Assembly: GCA_934793215.1 (NCBI GenBank)
Contig: CAKVOP010000006.1
Location: 1-47,048, forward strand
DNA length: 47,048 nt
Origin: an uncultured Clostridia bacterium
Lineage (GTDB): Bacteria > Bacillota > Clostridia > Christensenellales > UBA1242
Direction of reading: 5' to 3'
Of this stretch, positions 23,169 through 31,305 are shown one piece after another. Within the stretch, counting starts at the first letter, position 1. Each line of letters begins with the position of its first letter. The notes beneath the pieces were generated by a model. It saw nothing but the letters and a program-made list of their open reading frames with translations, did not search any database and was not told where the DNA came from. The translations under genes were made by a program, and so were the position numbers.

Positions 23169-23777
23169 TTAATTATCTTTGTTTTTAGAAAACTTTTTTG
23201 CACATGCTGACACCACATTATCATTAAATGTGACATATTTATCAAAAAAGAATTCTGTAACAAAATTAAGTAGCATCATTATCACAGTAACAACAGTTCC
23301 GTTCCAGCCCACACTTTCAAGTGCTTGCCCTCCAAAAACTGAAATAGGAGTGAAAGCACAATAATAAAGTAAAACCAGCGTCATTGAAACAGGAACATTA
23401 CTTGAAGACTTAAAAGTAAACTTTCTATTAAAAGTAAAATTCCAAATAACCGACAAAGTTAATGATATTAAGTAAGTCGCCCACCAGTTGTTCCACCCTA
23501 TCCAATGATATAAACATTCAAATGATAACATTTGAATTATGCCCGCCGATGCAGAAAACAAAGCAAAGATGACAAACTGCAAAAATGCTTTCTTTTTGTT
23601 CGTCATTGTTTTACTATCAGTGATTGCATTTTTCTTGCTTTCATCTTGGTTAGGTTGTATCTTAGCCAAAGATTGACTAATATTTTCGTTATTATTTAAA
23701 GAAGTATTGTTTTTATTTTCTGTTTGATTTAAAGCATCACAATTTTTAAGCACGCCTTCATTAGTTTCTTCTGCCAT
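23169..23777 (-). CDS. GtrA-family membrane protein
   Basis: GtrA-like proteins are small four-helix membrane proteins, thought to help flip or present undecaprenyl-linked sugars for cell-surface glycosylation. The product is 202 residues from the ATG at 23777 (AAGGGA nine bases upstream). Residues 1-60 are a hydrophilic Asn/Glu/Lys-rich region, unusual in length. Then come four helices with the family hallmarks WNFTFNRKFTF after helix 2 and EFFFDKYVTF at the end of helix 4. It is a single gene with its own promoter. No glycosyltransferase is adjacent, so the pathway cannot be named. Confidence 0.88.
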   Translation of the reverse strand: MAEETNEGVLKNCDALNQTENKNNTSLNNNENISQSLAKIQPNQDESKKNAITDSKTMTNKKKAFLQFVIFALFSASAGIIQMLSFECLYHWIGWNNWWATYLISLTLSVIWNFTFNRKFTFKSSSNVPVSMTLVLLYYCAFTPISVFGGQALESVGWNGTVVTVIMMLLNFVTEFFFDKYVTFNDNVVSACAKKFSKNKDN

Positions 23778-23797
23778 TTTATAATCCCTTATATTTG

Positions 23798-23826
23798 ATT
23801 TTAGCACCTATGCAGGCTTCTTGCAA
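23798..23826 (-). promoter_or_regulatory. Promoter of the GtrA-like gene
   Basis: TTGCAA (23826-23821), a 17-bp spacer and TAAAAT (23803-23798), about 20 bp before the ATG. Confidence 0.65.
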
Positions 23827-23908
23827 GTGTTTTCTCAATGTAACAATTGCAAAAGTCAAATTTCGTCTTCCTAGCATATCTTTAAACCATTAAAATGTTT
23901 AAAATAAC

Positions 23909-23937
23909 TTGATTTTTACTATTATTTTATATATAAT
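23909..23937 (+). promoter_or_regulatory. Promoter of gyrB-gyrA
   Basis: TTGATT, a 17-bp spacer and a perfect TATAAT, 29 bp before the gyrB ATG, with AGGAG as ribosome binding site. Confidence 0.85.
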
Positions 23938-23966
23938 ATATTTATCTAATAAATAGGAGAAATTTT

Positions 23967-25931
23967 ATGGACGAAACATTAAATCAAACACAGATTGACG
24001 AACAAGAAATCGGCAAAAGCGTAAAGTACGACGCTGGTGACATTCAAGTCCTTGAGGGGCTAGAGCCTGTTCGTAAAAGACCTGGAATGTATATCGGGTC
24101 TACTGACGAGCACGGACTTCACCACCTTGTAACAGAGGTAGTCGACAACTCTATTGATGAAGCACTTGCAGGCTACTGCACAAAAATTGAGGTTATTATC
24201 AACTTTGACGGCTCTTGCTCGGTTATAGATAATGGGCGTGGAATCCCAACTGGAATTATCCCAAAAGAAGGCAAAAGTGCAGTTGAGGTAGTTTTAACCA
24301 AACTACACGCTGGCGGTAAATTTGGTGGCGAAGGCTACAAAATTTCTGGTGGTCTTCACGGAGTGGGTGTAAGTTGTGTAAATGCTCTTTCAAAATACAT
24401 GAGAGCAGATGTTTATCAAAATGGTCAACATTACAAGATTGAATTTACACGCGGAAAACCTCTTGGCCCTCTTGAAGTTGTGGGGAAAACCGATAGACGA
24501 GGCACAACAATCACCTTCCTCCCAGATGAAGAAATCTTTGAAACAACAGTTTTTAACTTTGATACAATGAAAAACCGTTTTAGAGAAATAGCCTTTTTAA
24601 ACAAAGGTCTTGTTATTTCGCTTGAAGATAAGCGTGAAGGACAAGAACGCAAAGAAGTTTTTGAATTTAAAGGCGGAATTATTGAGTTTGTAGACTACCT
24701 TAACAAAAATCGCGAAACACTATTATCTGCTCCTGTTTACTTTAACAAATTTAACCATGGACAAGACGGACAAATTGAAAACGAAATTGAAGTTTGTTTC
24801 CAGTTCAACGAAGGTTACAGCGAAATCATTAACGCTTACGCTAACAACATCAATACCGAAGAAGGCGGAACGCATCTTGACGGATTTAAATCTGGACTAA
24901 CAAAAGTTATCAATGACTACGCAATTCAAAACAAAATTATTAAGGAAAGCGAAAAACTTTCTGGCGAAGACTGCCGTGAAGGTATAACCGCAGTTATTTC
25001 TGTAAAACTTCGTAATCCACAATTTGAGGGGCAAACAAAAACCAAACTTGGCAACAGCGAAATGCGAAACTTTGTTTACAAGGCTGTCATTGAAGAATTT
25101 GGTGACTATCTTGACCGCCACCCTAACGAAGCAAGAAATCTTATTTTAAAATCAATTACCGCACAACGTGCAAGAGACGCGGCAAGAAATGCAAGGGAAT
25201 TGACACGAAGAAAGAGCGTGCTTGAAAACACTACTCTTCCTGGTAAACTTGCAGATTGCAGTGAAAAGGATAGAAGATTTTGCGAAATCTACATCGTTGA
25301 GGGAGATTCCGCTGGTGGTACAGCCAAAACTGGAAGAGATAGACGCTTCCAAGCAATCTTGCCTCTACGCGGAAAAATTCTTAACGTTGAAAAAGTTAGA
25401 ATGAACAAAGTCCTTGAAAGCGATGCGATAAAATCTATTATCACTGCTCTTGGGTGTGGAATTGGTAGCGAATTTAACGAAGAAAAACTTCGTTATGATA
25501 AAATCGTTTGCATGACCGATGCCGATGTCGATGGTGCACACATTAGAATACTTCTTCTTACATTTTTCTTTAGGTATATGCGTCCTCTTATTGAGCGTGG
25601 ACATGTTTATTCAGCAAAACCACCACTTTACAAAGTAACTAGAAATAAAGAACTTTTCTATTTTTACAGTGATGATGAACTTGAAGAATGGTATCAAGCA
25701 AATGGCAGAAAAGGTTGCACACAAGCCAGATACAAAGGTCTTGGTGAAATGGACGCTGACCAACTTTGGGAAACAACCATGGATCCTGAACACAGAACTT
25801 TAATTCAACTTACAATGGAAGATGCTATTGACGCAGATAAATACTTTAACGATCTTATGGGTGAAGATAGTGATATTAGACGCAGGTTTATTGAAGAAAA
25901 CGCTTGGCGTGTAACTGACCTAGATGTCTAA
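23967..25931 (+). CDS. gyrB: DNA gyrase subunit B
   Basis: GyrB is the ATPase subunit of gyrase and drives negative supercoiling with GyrA. The 654-residue product, typical for Gram-positives, has the GHKL ATPase signatures VVDNSIDEALAGYC and DNGRGIPTGI near residues 52 and 82, an ATP lid SGGLHGVGVSCVNALS near 120, the transducer domain, and the TOPRIM domain with YIVEGDSAGGTAKTGRDRR near 440 and MTDADVDGAHIR near 515. It ends in the GyrA-binding region with RYKGLGEMDADQLWETTM. It is followed 12 bp later by gyrA. dnaA, dnaN and recF, often upstream, are not in this position. Confidence 0.97.
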   Translation: MDETLNQTQIDEQEIGKSVKYDAGDIQVLEGLEPVRKRPGMYIGSTDEHGLHHLVTEVVDNSIDEALAGYCTKIEVIINFDGSCSVIDNGRGIPTGIIPKEGKSAVEVVLTKLHAGGKFGGEGYKISGGLHGVGVSCVNALSKYMRADVYQNGQHYKIEFTRGKPLGPLEVVGKTDRRGTTITFLPDEEIFETTVFNFDTMKNRFREIAFLNKGLVISLEDKREGQERKEVFEFKGGIIEFVDYLNKNRETLLSAPVYFNKFNHGQDGQIENEIEVCFQFNEGYSEIINAYANNINTEEGGTHLDGFKSGLTKVINDYAIQNKIIKESEKLSGEDCREGITAVISVKLRNPQFEGQTKTKLGNSEMRNFVYKAVIEEFGDYLDRHPNEARNLILKSITAQRARDAARNARELTRRKSVLENTTLPGKLADCSEKDRRFCEIYIVEGDSAGGTAKTGRDRRFQAILPLRGKILNVEKVRMNKVLESDAIKSIITALGCGIGSEFNEEKLRYDKIVCMTDADVDGAHIRILLLTFFFRYMRPLIERGHVYSAKPPLYKVTRNKELFYFYSDDELEEWYQANGRKGCTQARYKGLGEMDADQLWETTMDPEHRTLIQLTMEDAIDADKYFNDLMGEDSDIRRRFIEENAWRVTDLDV

Positions 25932-25943
25932 AAGGAGATAAAA

Positions 25944-28508
25944 ATGGATAATCATAACAACAAAAAACCTCTTGAAGAATTATTTCAAGATACAAAAATA
26001 GAAAAATGCGACACTGTTGAAAACCTTAAAGACTCTTTCCTATCTTATGCTATGGCTGTAAATGTTTCGCGTGCCATTCCTGATGTAAGAGACGGACTTA
26101 AACCTGTTCACAGAAGAATTTTGTTTGGTATGGGTGAAATGAACAATACATTTGACCGCCAAACAGTTAAAAGTGCAAACATTGTGGGAACAGTTATGGG
26201 AAGATATCACCCACATGGCGATAGTTCTATCTATGACGCACTCGTTCGCCTCGCACAAGATTTCTCAATAAGATACCCTCTTGTTTATGGACAAGGCAAC
26301 TTTGGTTCTGTCGACGGCGACCCACCTGCCGCTTATCGTTACACAGAAGCAAAATTATCAAAGATAGCAGGGCTTATGCTCGAAGATATTGATTCTGACA
26401 CTGTTGACTTTACTCCAAACTATGACAACCAGCGCCAAGAGCCAGTTGTATTACCTGCAAAATTTCCTAACCTTCTCGTTAATGGTGCGGATGGTATTGC
26501 AGTTGGTATGGCAACAAATATTCCTCCTCACAACCTTACAGAAGTCTTAAACGGTCTTCAAGCACTTATTGACAATCCAGATATTGAAATAGACGACCTT
26601 ATTAAGTATATCCCTGCACCTGACTACCCTACTGGCGGTATCATTATGGGTAGAGCAGCAGTAAAAAATGCATACAAAACTGGCCGAGGCGGTATAGTTG
26701 TCCGCGGAAGAGCAGAAATTGAAGAAACTGCAAGTGGAAGAAGCAGAATTATAATCACTGAACTTCCTTACCAAGTTAATAAGGCACAGCTTATCATTCA
26801 AATGGCTGACCTTGTTAAAAACAAGCGTCTTGAAGGTATAAGCGATATTAAAGAAGAGTCTGACCGCCATGGAATGAGAATTGTTGTTGACATTAAAAAA
26901 GATGCCAATGCTCAAGTTGTGCTCAACTCCCTTTACAAGCAAACTCAACTTCAAAAGAGCAGTGGAATTATATTCCTTGCCCTCGTTGGAAGAACCCCAA
27001 GAATTTTAAACCTCAAAGAAATGCTCTACTACTATCTTGAACATCAAAAAGAGGTTTTAACTCGCAAGACCCGCTTTGACCTTGCCAGAACAGAAGAACG
27101 TGAACATATTGTTAAAGGTCTTGTTATCGCTCTTGCAAACATTGATGAAGTTATTAGAGTAATTAAAACTTCAAACGATAGACAAGATGCATTGACAAAA
27201 CTCACAGAAAAGTTTGCTCTTGATGAAATTCAAGCTAATGCCATTCTCGATATGCGTTTATCTAAACTTACTTCTCTTGAAGTTGAAAAGTTAAATGAAG
27301 AACTTAAAGAGCTTGACGAAAAAATTGCCGACCTTAAAGATATTCTTGAAAAACCTGAAAGAGTTCTCCAAATTCTTCGTGATAACTTTGAACAAATTAA
27401 GCAGACTTATGGAGATGCGAGAAAGAGTGAGATTTCGCTTGATGCAGGCGGAATTGACATTGCCGATCTTATTCCAAAAGAAGATGTGGTTGTTTCTCTC
27501 ACAAGCCAAGGATACATCAAGCGTATGAGTGCAAGTGAATATAAATCACAAAATCGTGGCGGCGTGGGCGTAAACGCTCATAAAACAAAAGAAGAAGATT
27601 TTGTTAAAACTATGTTTGTAACTTGCTCACACGATGACCTCCTCTTCTTCTCCAACAAGGGACGCGTTTACTGTATCAAAGCTTACGAAATACCAGAAGC
27701 ACAACGCACTGCAAAAGGCAGAGCAATCATTAACCTTCTTATGCTTAGTGAAGGCGAAAAGATAAGTGCAGTTATCCCTAGAAAAGAAGATGCAAGCGGA
27801 AGCCTTATTATGGCAACACGCAATGGACTTATCAAGAAGACTCCACTTAAAGAATTTGAATCAATCCGTAAAGTGGGAAAGATTGCTATTCACCTGCTTG
27901 AAAACGATGAACTTATTGGAGTTGAAGTTGCAAGCGGAAATGATGATATTTTGATTGCATCACATCATGGCAAAGCAATACGCTTCAACGAACAAGATGT
28001 GCGTAGTATGGGACGCGACAGCCAAGGTGTAAGAAGCATGAAGCTTACAGGAGACGACTATATCGTTGACATGGCCGTTGTCAAAGAAAACTCTCAAATT
28101 GTGACTATTTCAGAACGCGGTTATGGAAAGCGTTGCCCAACAAGTGAATTTAGGCTTCAATCTCGCGGCGGAATGGGCGTTAAAGCAGGCGTATTTAACG
28201 AAAAAACAGGAAAACTCGTTGCACTTAAACAATCATTTGAAGACAACGATATTCTCCTTATTGCCGACAATGGAGTAGTTATAAGAACACCTCTTGAACA
28301 AATTTCTTCTCTATCCAGAGTCAGCCAAGGCGTAAAGGTTATGCGCCTTAAAGAAGAGAACTCTGTTGCATCAGTCGCACTTCTTGAAAAAGATGAAAGC
28401 GAAGAGACTCCCCTCGCAGATGAAAACGCAAATTACTTGACAAGCCAAGGTGAAGATGCTATAATTGAGCGTCAAGAAAACTTGGAAGAAAATAACACCG
28501 AAGAATAA
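25944..28508 (+). CDS. gyrA: DNA gyrase subunit A
   Basis: GyrA cleaves and rejoins the DNA gate segment. The product is 854 residues. The active-site Tyr lies in AAYRYTEAKLS near residue 133. The quinolone-resistance region reads HGDSSIYDALVRLAQDF, keeping the Ser and the acidic residue of sensitive enzymes. A GyrA-box-like QNRGGVG begins the C-terminal pinwheel, which supports GyrA over ParC; its second position departs from the usual Q(R/K)RGG(R/K)G. Beta-pinwheel blades follow, then an acidic tail (EENNTEE). AAAAGGAG precedes the ATG. Its mRNA continues into the four-way junction at 28522. Confidence 0.97.
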   Translation: MDNHNNKKPLEELFQDTKIEKCDTVENLKDSFLSYAMAVNVSRAIPDVRDGLKPVHRRILFGMGEMNNTFDRQTVKSANIVGTVMGRYHPHGDSSIYDALVRLAQDFSIRYPLVYGQGNFGSVDGDPPAAYRYTEAKLSKIAGLMLEDIDSDTVDFTPNYDNQRQEPVVLPAKFPNLLVNGADGIAVGMATNIPPHNLTEVLNGLQALIDNPDIEIDDLIKYIPAPDYPTGGIIMGRAAVKNAYKTGRGGIVVRGRAEIEETASGRSRIIITELPYQVNKAQLIIQMADLVKNKRLEGISDIKEESDRHGMRIVVDIKKDANAQVVLNSLYKQTQLQKSSGIIFLALVGRTPRILNLKEMLYYYLEHQKEVLTRKTRFDLARTEEREHIVKGLVIALANIDEVIRVIKTSNDRQDALTKLTEKFALDEIQANAILDMRLSKLTSLEVEKLNEELKELDEKIADLKDILEKPERVLQILRDNFEQIKQTYGDARKSEISLDAGGIDIADLIPKEDVVVSLTSQGYIKRMSASEYKSQNRGGVGVNAHKTKEEDFVKTMFVTCSHDDLLFFSNKGRVYCIKAYEIPEAQRTAKGRAIINLLMLSEGEKISAVIPRKEDASGSLIMATRNGLIKKTPLKEFESIRKVGKIAIHLLENDELIGVEVASGNDDILIASHHGKAIRFNEQDVRSMGRDSQGVRSMKLTGDDYIVDMAVVKENSQIVTISERGYGKRCPTSEFRLQSRGGMGVKAGVFNEKTGKLVALKQSFEDNDILLIADNGVVIRTPLEQISSLSRVSQGVKVMRLKEENSVASVALLEKDESEETPLADENANYLTSQGEDAIIERQENLEENNTEE

Positions 28509-28521
28509 TTAAATATAATTT

Positions 28522-28632
28522 CAAATAGTGCCTTGATGGTGCTAATCACACAAGTCTGTGTGATTAGCAAAAGCGAAAGACCTTTCGCTTTTCATCGTTT
28601 GCCAAAGCAAACGACCCATCAAGGCATATTTG
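28522..28632. other. Four-way-junction palindromic element between gyrA and helD
   Basis: An outer stem pairs CAAATA+TGCCTTGATGG (28522-28539, with G28528 bulged) with CCATCAAGGCATATTTG (28616-28632): 17 bp. Inside lie three adjacent perfect hairpins: TGCTAATCACACA (28540-28552) with its complement ending at 28569 around AGTC; AAAGCGAAA-type (about 28569-28592, 10 bp, loop GACC); and TCGTTTGC/GCAAACGA (28595-28614, loop CAAA). The whole folds as a closed cloverleaf. It has no T-run and ends 2 nt before the helD Shine-Dalgarno, so it is not a classic terminator. It could be a structured RNA, an mRNA-stability element or an inserted palindromic repeat. Confidence 0.85.
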
Positions 28633-28648
28633 TTAAAGGGAGAAAGAT

Positions 28649-30694
28649 ATGGAAATAAACGAACAAAAATATCTTAAAATCGTGCTAAAAACCATAGACG
28701 CCAAACTTGCCGAGTGCAAACATCGAGCCGAGTCTCTCACCGCTAAACTAAAAGAAAAAATGCGTTACACAAAAGAAAATTTCAGCGAGCTTTCACGCGG
28801 TGGAGACCTTTCAGCAATTGGTGTTCAAATCAATGAAACTGAACTTTTAGAGCACGAGGCCCACAATGAAGTTAGAAAAATTGAAAGACAAAAGGCTCTT
28901 CCTTATTTTGCACGCGTAGACTTTTTGCCCAATGGCATTACGAACACTCAAAATATTTATATTGGAATTGGAAATGTGACAAGTGGTCAAAAGATTTTAG
29001 TTGTTGACTGGCGTGCCCCTGTAAGTAGTTTGTATTATGATTATGAAATAGGTAAAGCCTCTTTCATGGCAAGCGAGAAAAAGATTGACGGAGAAATTAC
29101 GCTAAAAAGACAATATAAGATTGAAAATGGTCAACTTATAAACTACTTTGACAGCGATGTCACAGTAAATGATGAAATTTTAAGAGATATATTATCTAGA
29201 AATGTTTCAACAAAAATGAAACAAATTGTTTCTTCTATTCAAAAAGAGCAAAACCAAATCGTAAGAAAAGATGTTGACGAAAACATTTTGGTTCAAGGCA
29301 TCGCAGGCTCTGGAAAAACTTCAATTGCCCTTCATCGTGCTGCTTATTTACTTTATAAATACAGAAAACAAATAAAAAGTAGTGATATTTTAATATTATC
29401 TCCTAACAATATATTTTCAAGTTATATCAGCGAAGTTTTACCTCAATTAGGTGAAGACAACCTCACAGAAACTACTTTCGCCGATATTGTTCACAATGAA
29501 TTAAAAAGGCAAATTCAGTCACGCGAAAATATGCTCGATGAAATTGCATCACACCCTACTCAAAAGGCATTGAATGAAATATCATACAAGTCTTCTTATG
29601 AATTTTTAGACTCACTTTTGCGATTTTTGAAAGGCGCCATGCTTGAAACCTTTTCACCAAAAACATTATCCTTTGTTATTAGTGAAGATATAGAGGGTAA
29701 TACTGAAACAATGGATTTTACAGACGAAGAAACTAAAACACTATTTTTTAAAACTTTCAAAGGGCTTGATATTCACGAAAGAATAAACAAGATTGCATGG
29801 CAATATGCTATGCGGTTCACAAAACTACGCGGATATACAAAGGAGCAAAATAGAGGATTAAAAGAGCGTTTCAAAGTGCTTTTATACAAATTTTTCCCTA
29901 TAACAGATATTGATAAAATATTTGAAATATTTATGGCTCGTGAGGGACTATCTTACTCAAAAAACGGCAAAATAGGCTATATGGATAAAGGCACTTACAT
30001 GCTTATAAAACATTATTTCTTTGGTTTTGACCACGACTTTTCAGCTAAATATCTTATTATTGATGAAATGCAAGACTTTACACCTGTTGATATTTACATT
30101 TTCAAAAAATTATGGACCTGCCCTTGCATTATTGTTGGAGACATCAACCAATGTATTGAGAAATCACTTCCAGAAGAATACCTTAATTTGACAAGTGACT
30201 TTTTAGGTTGTAAACTTATCCACCTCAATAAAACATACCGCTCTACCAAACAAATTGCGATGTTTGCAAGCAAAATTATAGGAAAAAATGATGTTGAATT
30301 TGTGAACAGAAATGGTGAAGAACCTAAAATAATACAAACTCAAAATCAAATTGATGAAATTGTGAGAATTATAAATGAAGAGTGCAAATCCTTTGAACAT
30401 ATCGCAATAATTTGCAAATGTAACCGCGAAGCACAACAAGTCTATAACGCGTTAAGCAAAAAAATTAATGCATCGCTGATGAAAGATGCCGAAGACTATA
30501 ACAACCGCGTGCTTGTCGCCACATGTGCAAGTGCAAAAGGGATTGAATTTGATGCTGTTATTATACCTAATGCTAGTGACGAAAATTATAACAACTCTGT
30601 TGACAAAAACATTCTTTATGTTTCAAGCACCAGAGCACTTCACAAACTTTTCTTCTTAACAGATGGTCTAGTCAGCAAGCTTTTGCAAGTATAA
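28649..30694 (+). CDS. helD: HelD-like UvrD/Rep-family helicase
   Basis: HelD in Gram-positives binds RNA polymerase, removes it from nucleic acid and recycles it using ATP; it is a superfamily 1 relative. The product is 681 residues, somewhat shorter than Bacillus HelD. The N-terminal coiled-coil arm is followed by the hallmark sequence FARVDFLPNG and VVDWRAPVSSLYYDYE near residue 125, then Walker A GIAGSGKTSIALHRAAYLLY near residue 217. LIIDEMQDFTPVD near residue 470 is Walker B/motif II, and GDINQCIE, LNKTYRST and the C-terminal VSSTRALHKLFF are further SF1 motifs. AAAGGGAG precedes the ATG. It may be read through from gyrA across the palindromic element. Confidence 0.9.
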   Translation: MEINEQKYLKIVLKTIDAKLAECKHRAESLTAKLKEKMRYTKENFSELSRGGDLSAIGVQINETELLEHEAHNEVRKIERQKALPYFARVDFLPNGITNTQNIYIGIGNVTSGQKILVVDWRAPVSSLYYDYEIGKASFMASEKKIDGEITLKRQYKIENGQLINYFDSDVTVNDEILRDILSRNVSTKMKQIVSSIQKEQNQIVRKDVDENILVQGIAGSGKTSIALHRAAYLLYKYRKQIKSSDILILSPNNIFSSYISEVLPQLGEDNLTETTFADIVHNELKRQIQSRENMLDEIASHPTQKALNEISYKSSYEFLDSLLRFLKGAMLETFSPKTLSFVISEDIEGNTETMDFTDEETKTLFFKTFKGLDIHERINKIAWQYAMRFTKLRGYTKEQNRGLKERFKVLLYKFFPITDIDKIFEIFMAREGLSYSKNGKIGYMDKGTYMLIKHYFFGFDHDFSAKYLIIDEMQDFTPVDIYIFKKLWTCPCIIVGDINQCIEKSLPEEYLNLTSDFLGCKLIHLNKTYRSTKQIAMFASKIIGKNDVEFVNRNGEEPKIIQTQNQIDEIVRIINEECKSFEHIAIICKCNREAQQVYNALSKKINASLMKDAEDYNNRVLVATCASAKGIEFDAVIIPNASDENYNNSVDKNILYVSSTRALHKLFFLTDGLVSKLLQV

Positions 30695-30881
30695 CTAAAC
30701 GCAAGCGATTCGTATTCGACAAGATCAAATAAAACAGAAGAAAATTGTAACAATCATTTATTAATTCACTTACTTATATAAAAATTCTTTTTAAAACTTG
30801 TCAACTATTCTCATGAAAATTTAGCAAAAATTTCGACAAAATATCTCTCTCAAAAAGAGAATCAATGAAAATATATGGAAG

Positions 30882-30914
30882 AAATGCCCTCTTTTTACAA
30901 AATTGGGCATTTTT
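30882..30914 (+). terminator. Possible terminator downstream of helD
   Basis: AAATGCCC pairs with GGGCATTT, followed by TTG; the loop is 15 nt. It lies 188 bp after the helD stop. The T-run is short, so the call is moderate. Confidence 0.5.
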
Positions 30915-31256
30915 GAAAATTTATCAGTGGAAATGTGGATAACTTGCCCCTTGGCAAGGTCGAAAACGACAAAATTACCTATTTTGCATAAAAATAAGTA
31001 GTTATGCATAAATATTTACTTGTGGAAATGTGGATAACTTATGTTTATAACTTATAACCGTCATACTTGTTTTTGGGCATAAAGAATATATTTTTATAAC
31101 CTTTAACGCAAAATCTAGCATTTAAAACATAATATTTTTACTAGCCAAGCAAGACGAAATTCAAGCATTTTATGACAAGAAAAGTGAATATTATGCAAAA
31201 ATGCATACATTCATAAAAAAGAAACAAATTTAGTTACAAACGAAAATAAAAATCAT

Positions 31257-31285
31257 TTGGATATTTCTCTTTTATAGTGTAAAAT
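31257..31285 (+). promoter_or_regulatory. Promoter of hisS with an overlapping inverted repeat
   Basis: TTGGAT, a 17-bp spacer and TAAAAT, 20 bp before the ATG. GGATATTT (31259-31266) and AAATATCC (31282-31289) form an 8-bp inverted repeat that straddles the promoter, like an operator. No T-box leader is present. Confidence 0.7.
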
Positions 31286-31305
31286 ATCCTTGAAAAGGAG
31301 TCATT

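Larger units (their letters stand above)
30695..31305. other. 611-bp AT-rich gap with DnaA boxes; candidate DnaA-binding or origin region
   Basis: No gene is apparent here. Two identical 19-bp direct repeats, GTGGAAATGTGGATAACTT at 30927-30945 and 31022-31040, each contain a perfect DnaA box (TGTGGATAA, the complement of TTATCCACA). They are 95 bp apart, about nine helical turns. A hairpin CTTGCC/GGCAAG lies beside the first box. TGCATAA-type motifs recur at 30985-30991, 31002-31011 (palindrome TTATGCATAA) and 31191-31207 (TATGCA/TGCATA). The hisS promoter occupies the right end. The region is near gyrBA, which is common for origins, but dnaA and dnaN are not seen, so origin status is uncertain. 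Confidence 0.55.

Noticed and set aside
26547..26954. A 135-codon minus-strand frame inside gyrA
   Set aside because: It is a shadow of the highly conserved gyrA coding sequence, with no ribosome binding site.
31041..31305. A T-box riboswitch upstream of hisS
   Set aside because: No T-box core sequence (AGGGTGGNACCGCG-like), specifier stem or terminator/antiterminator pair was found.
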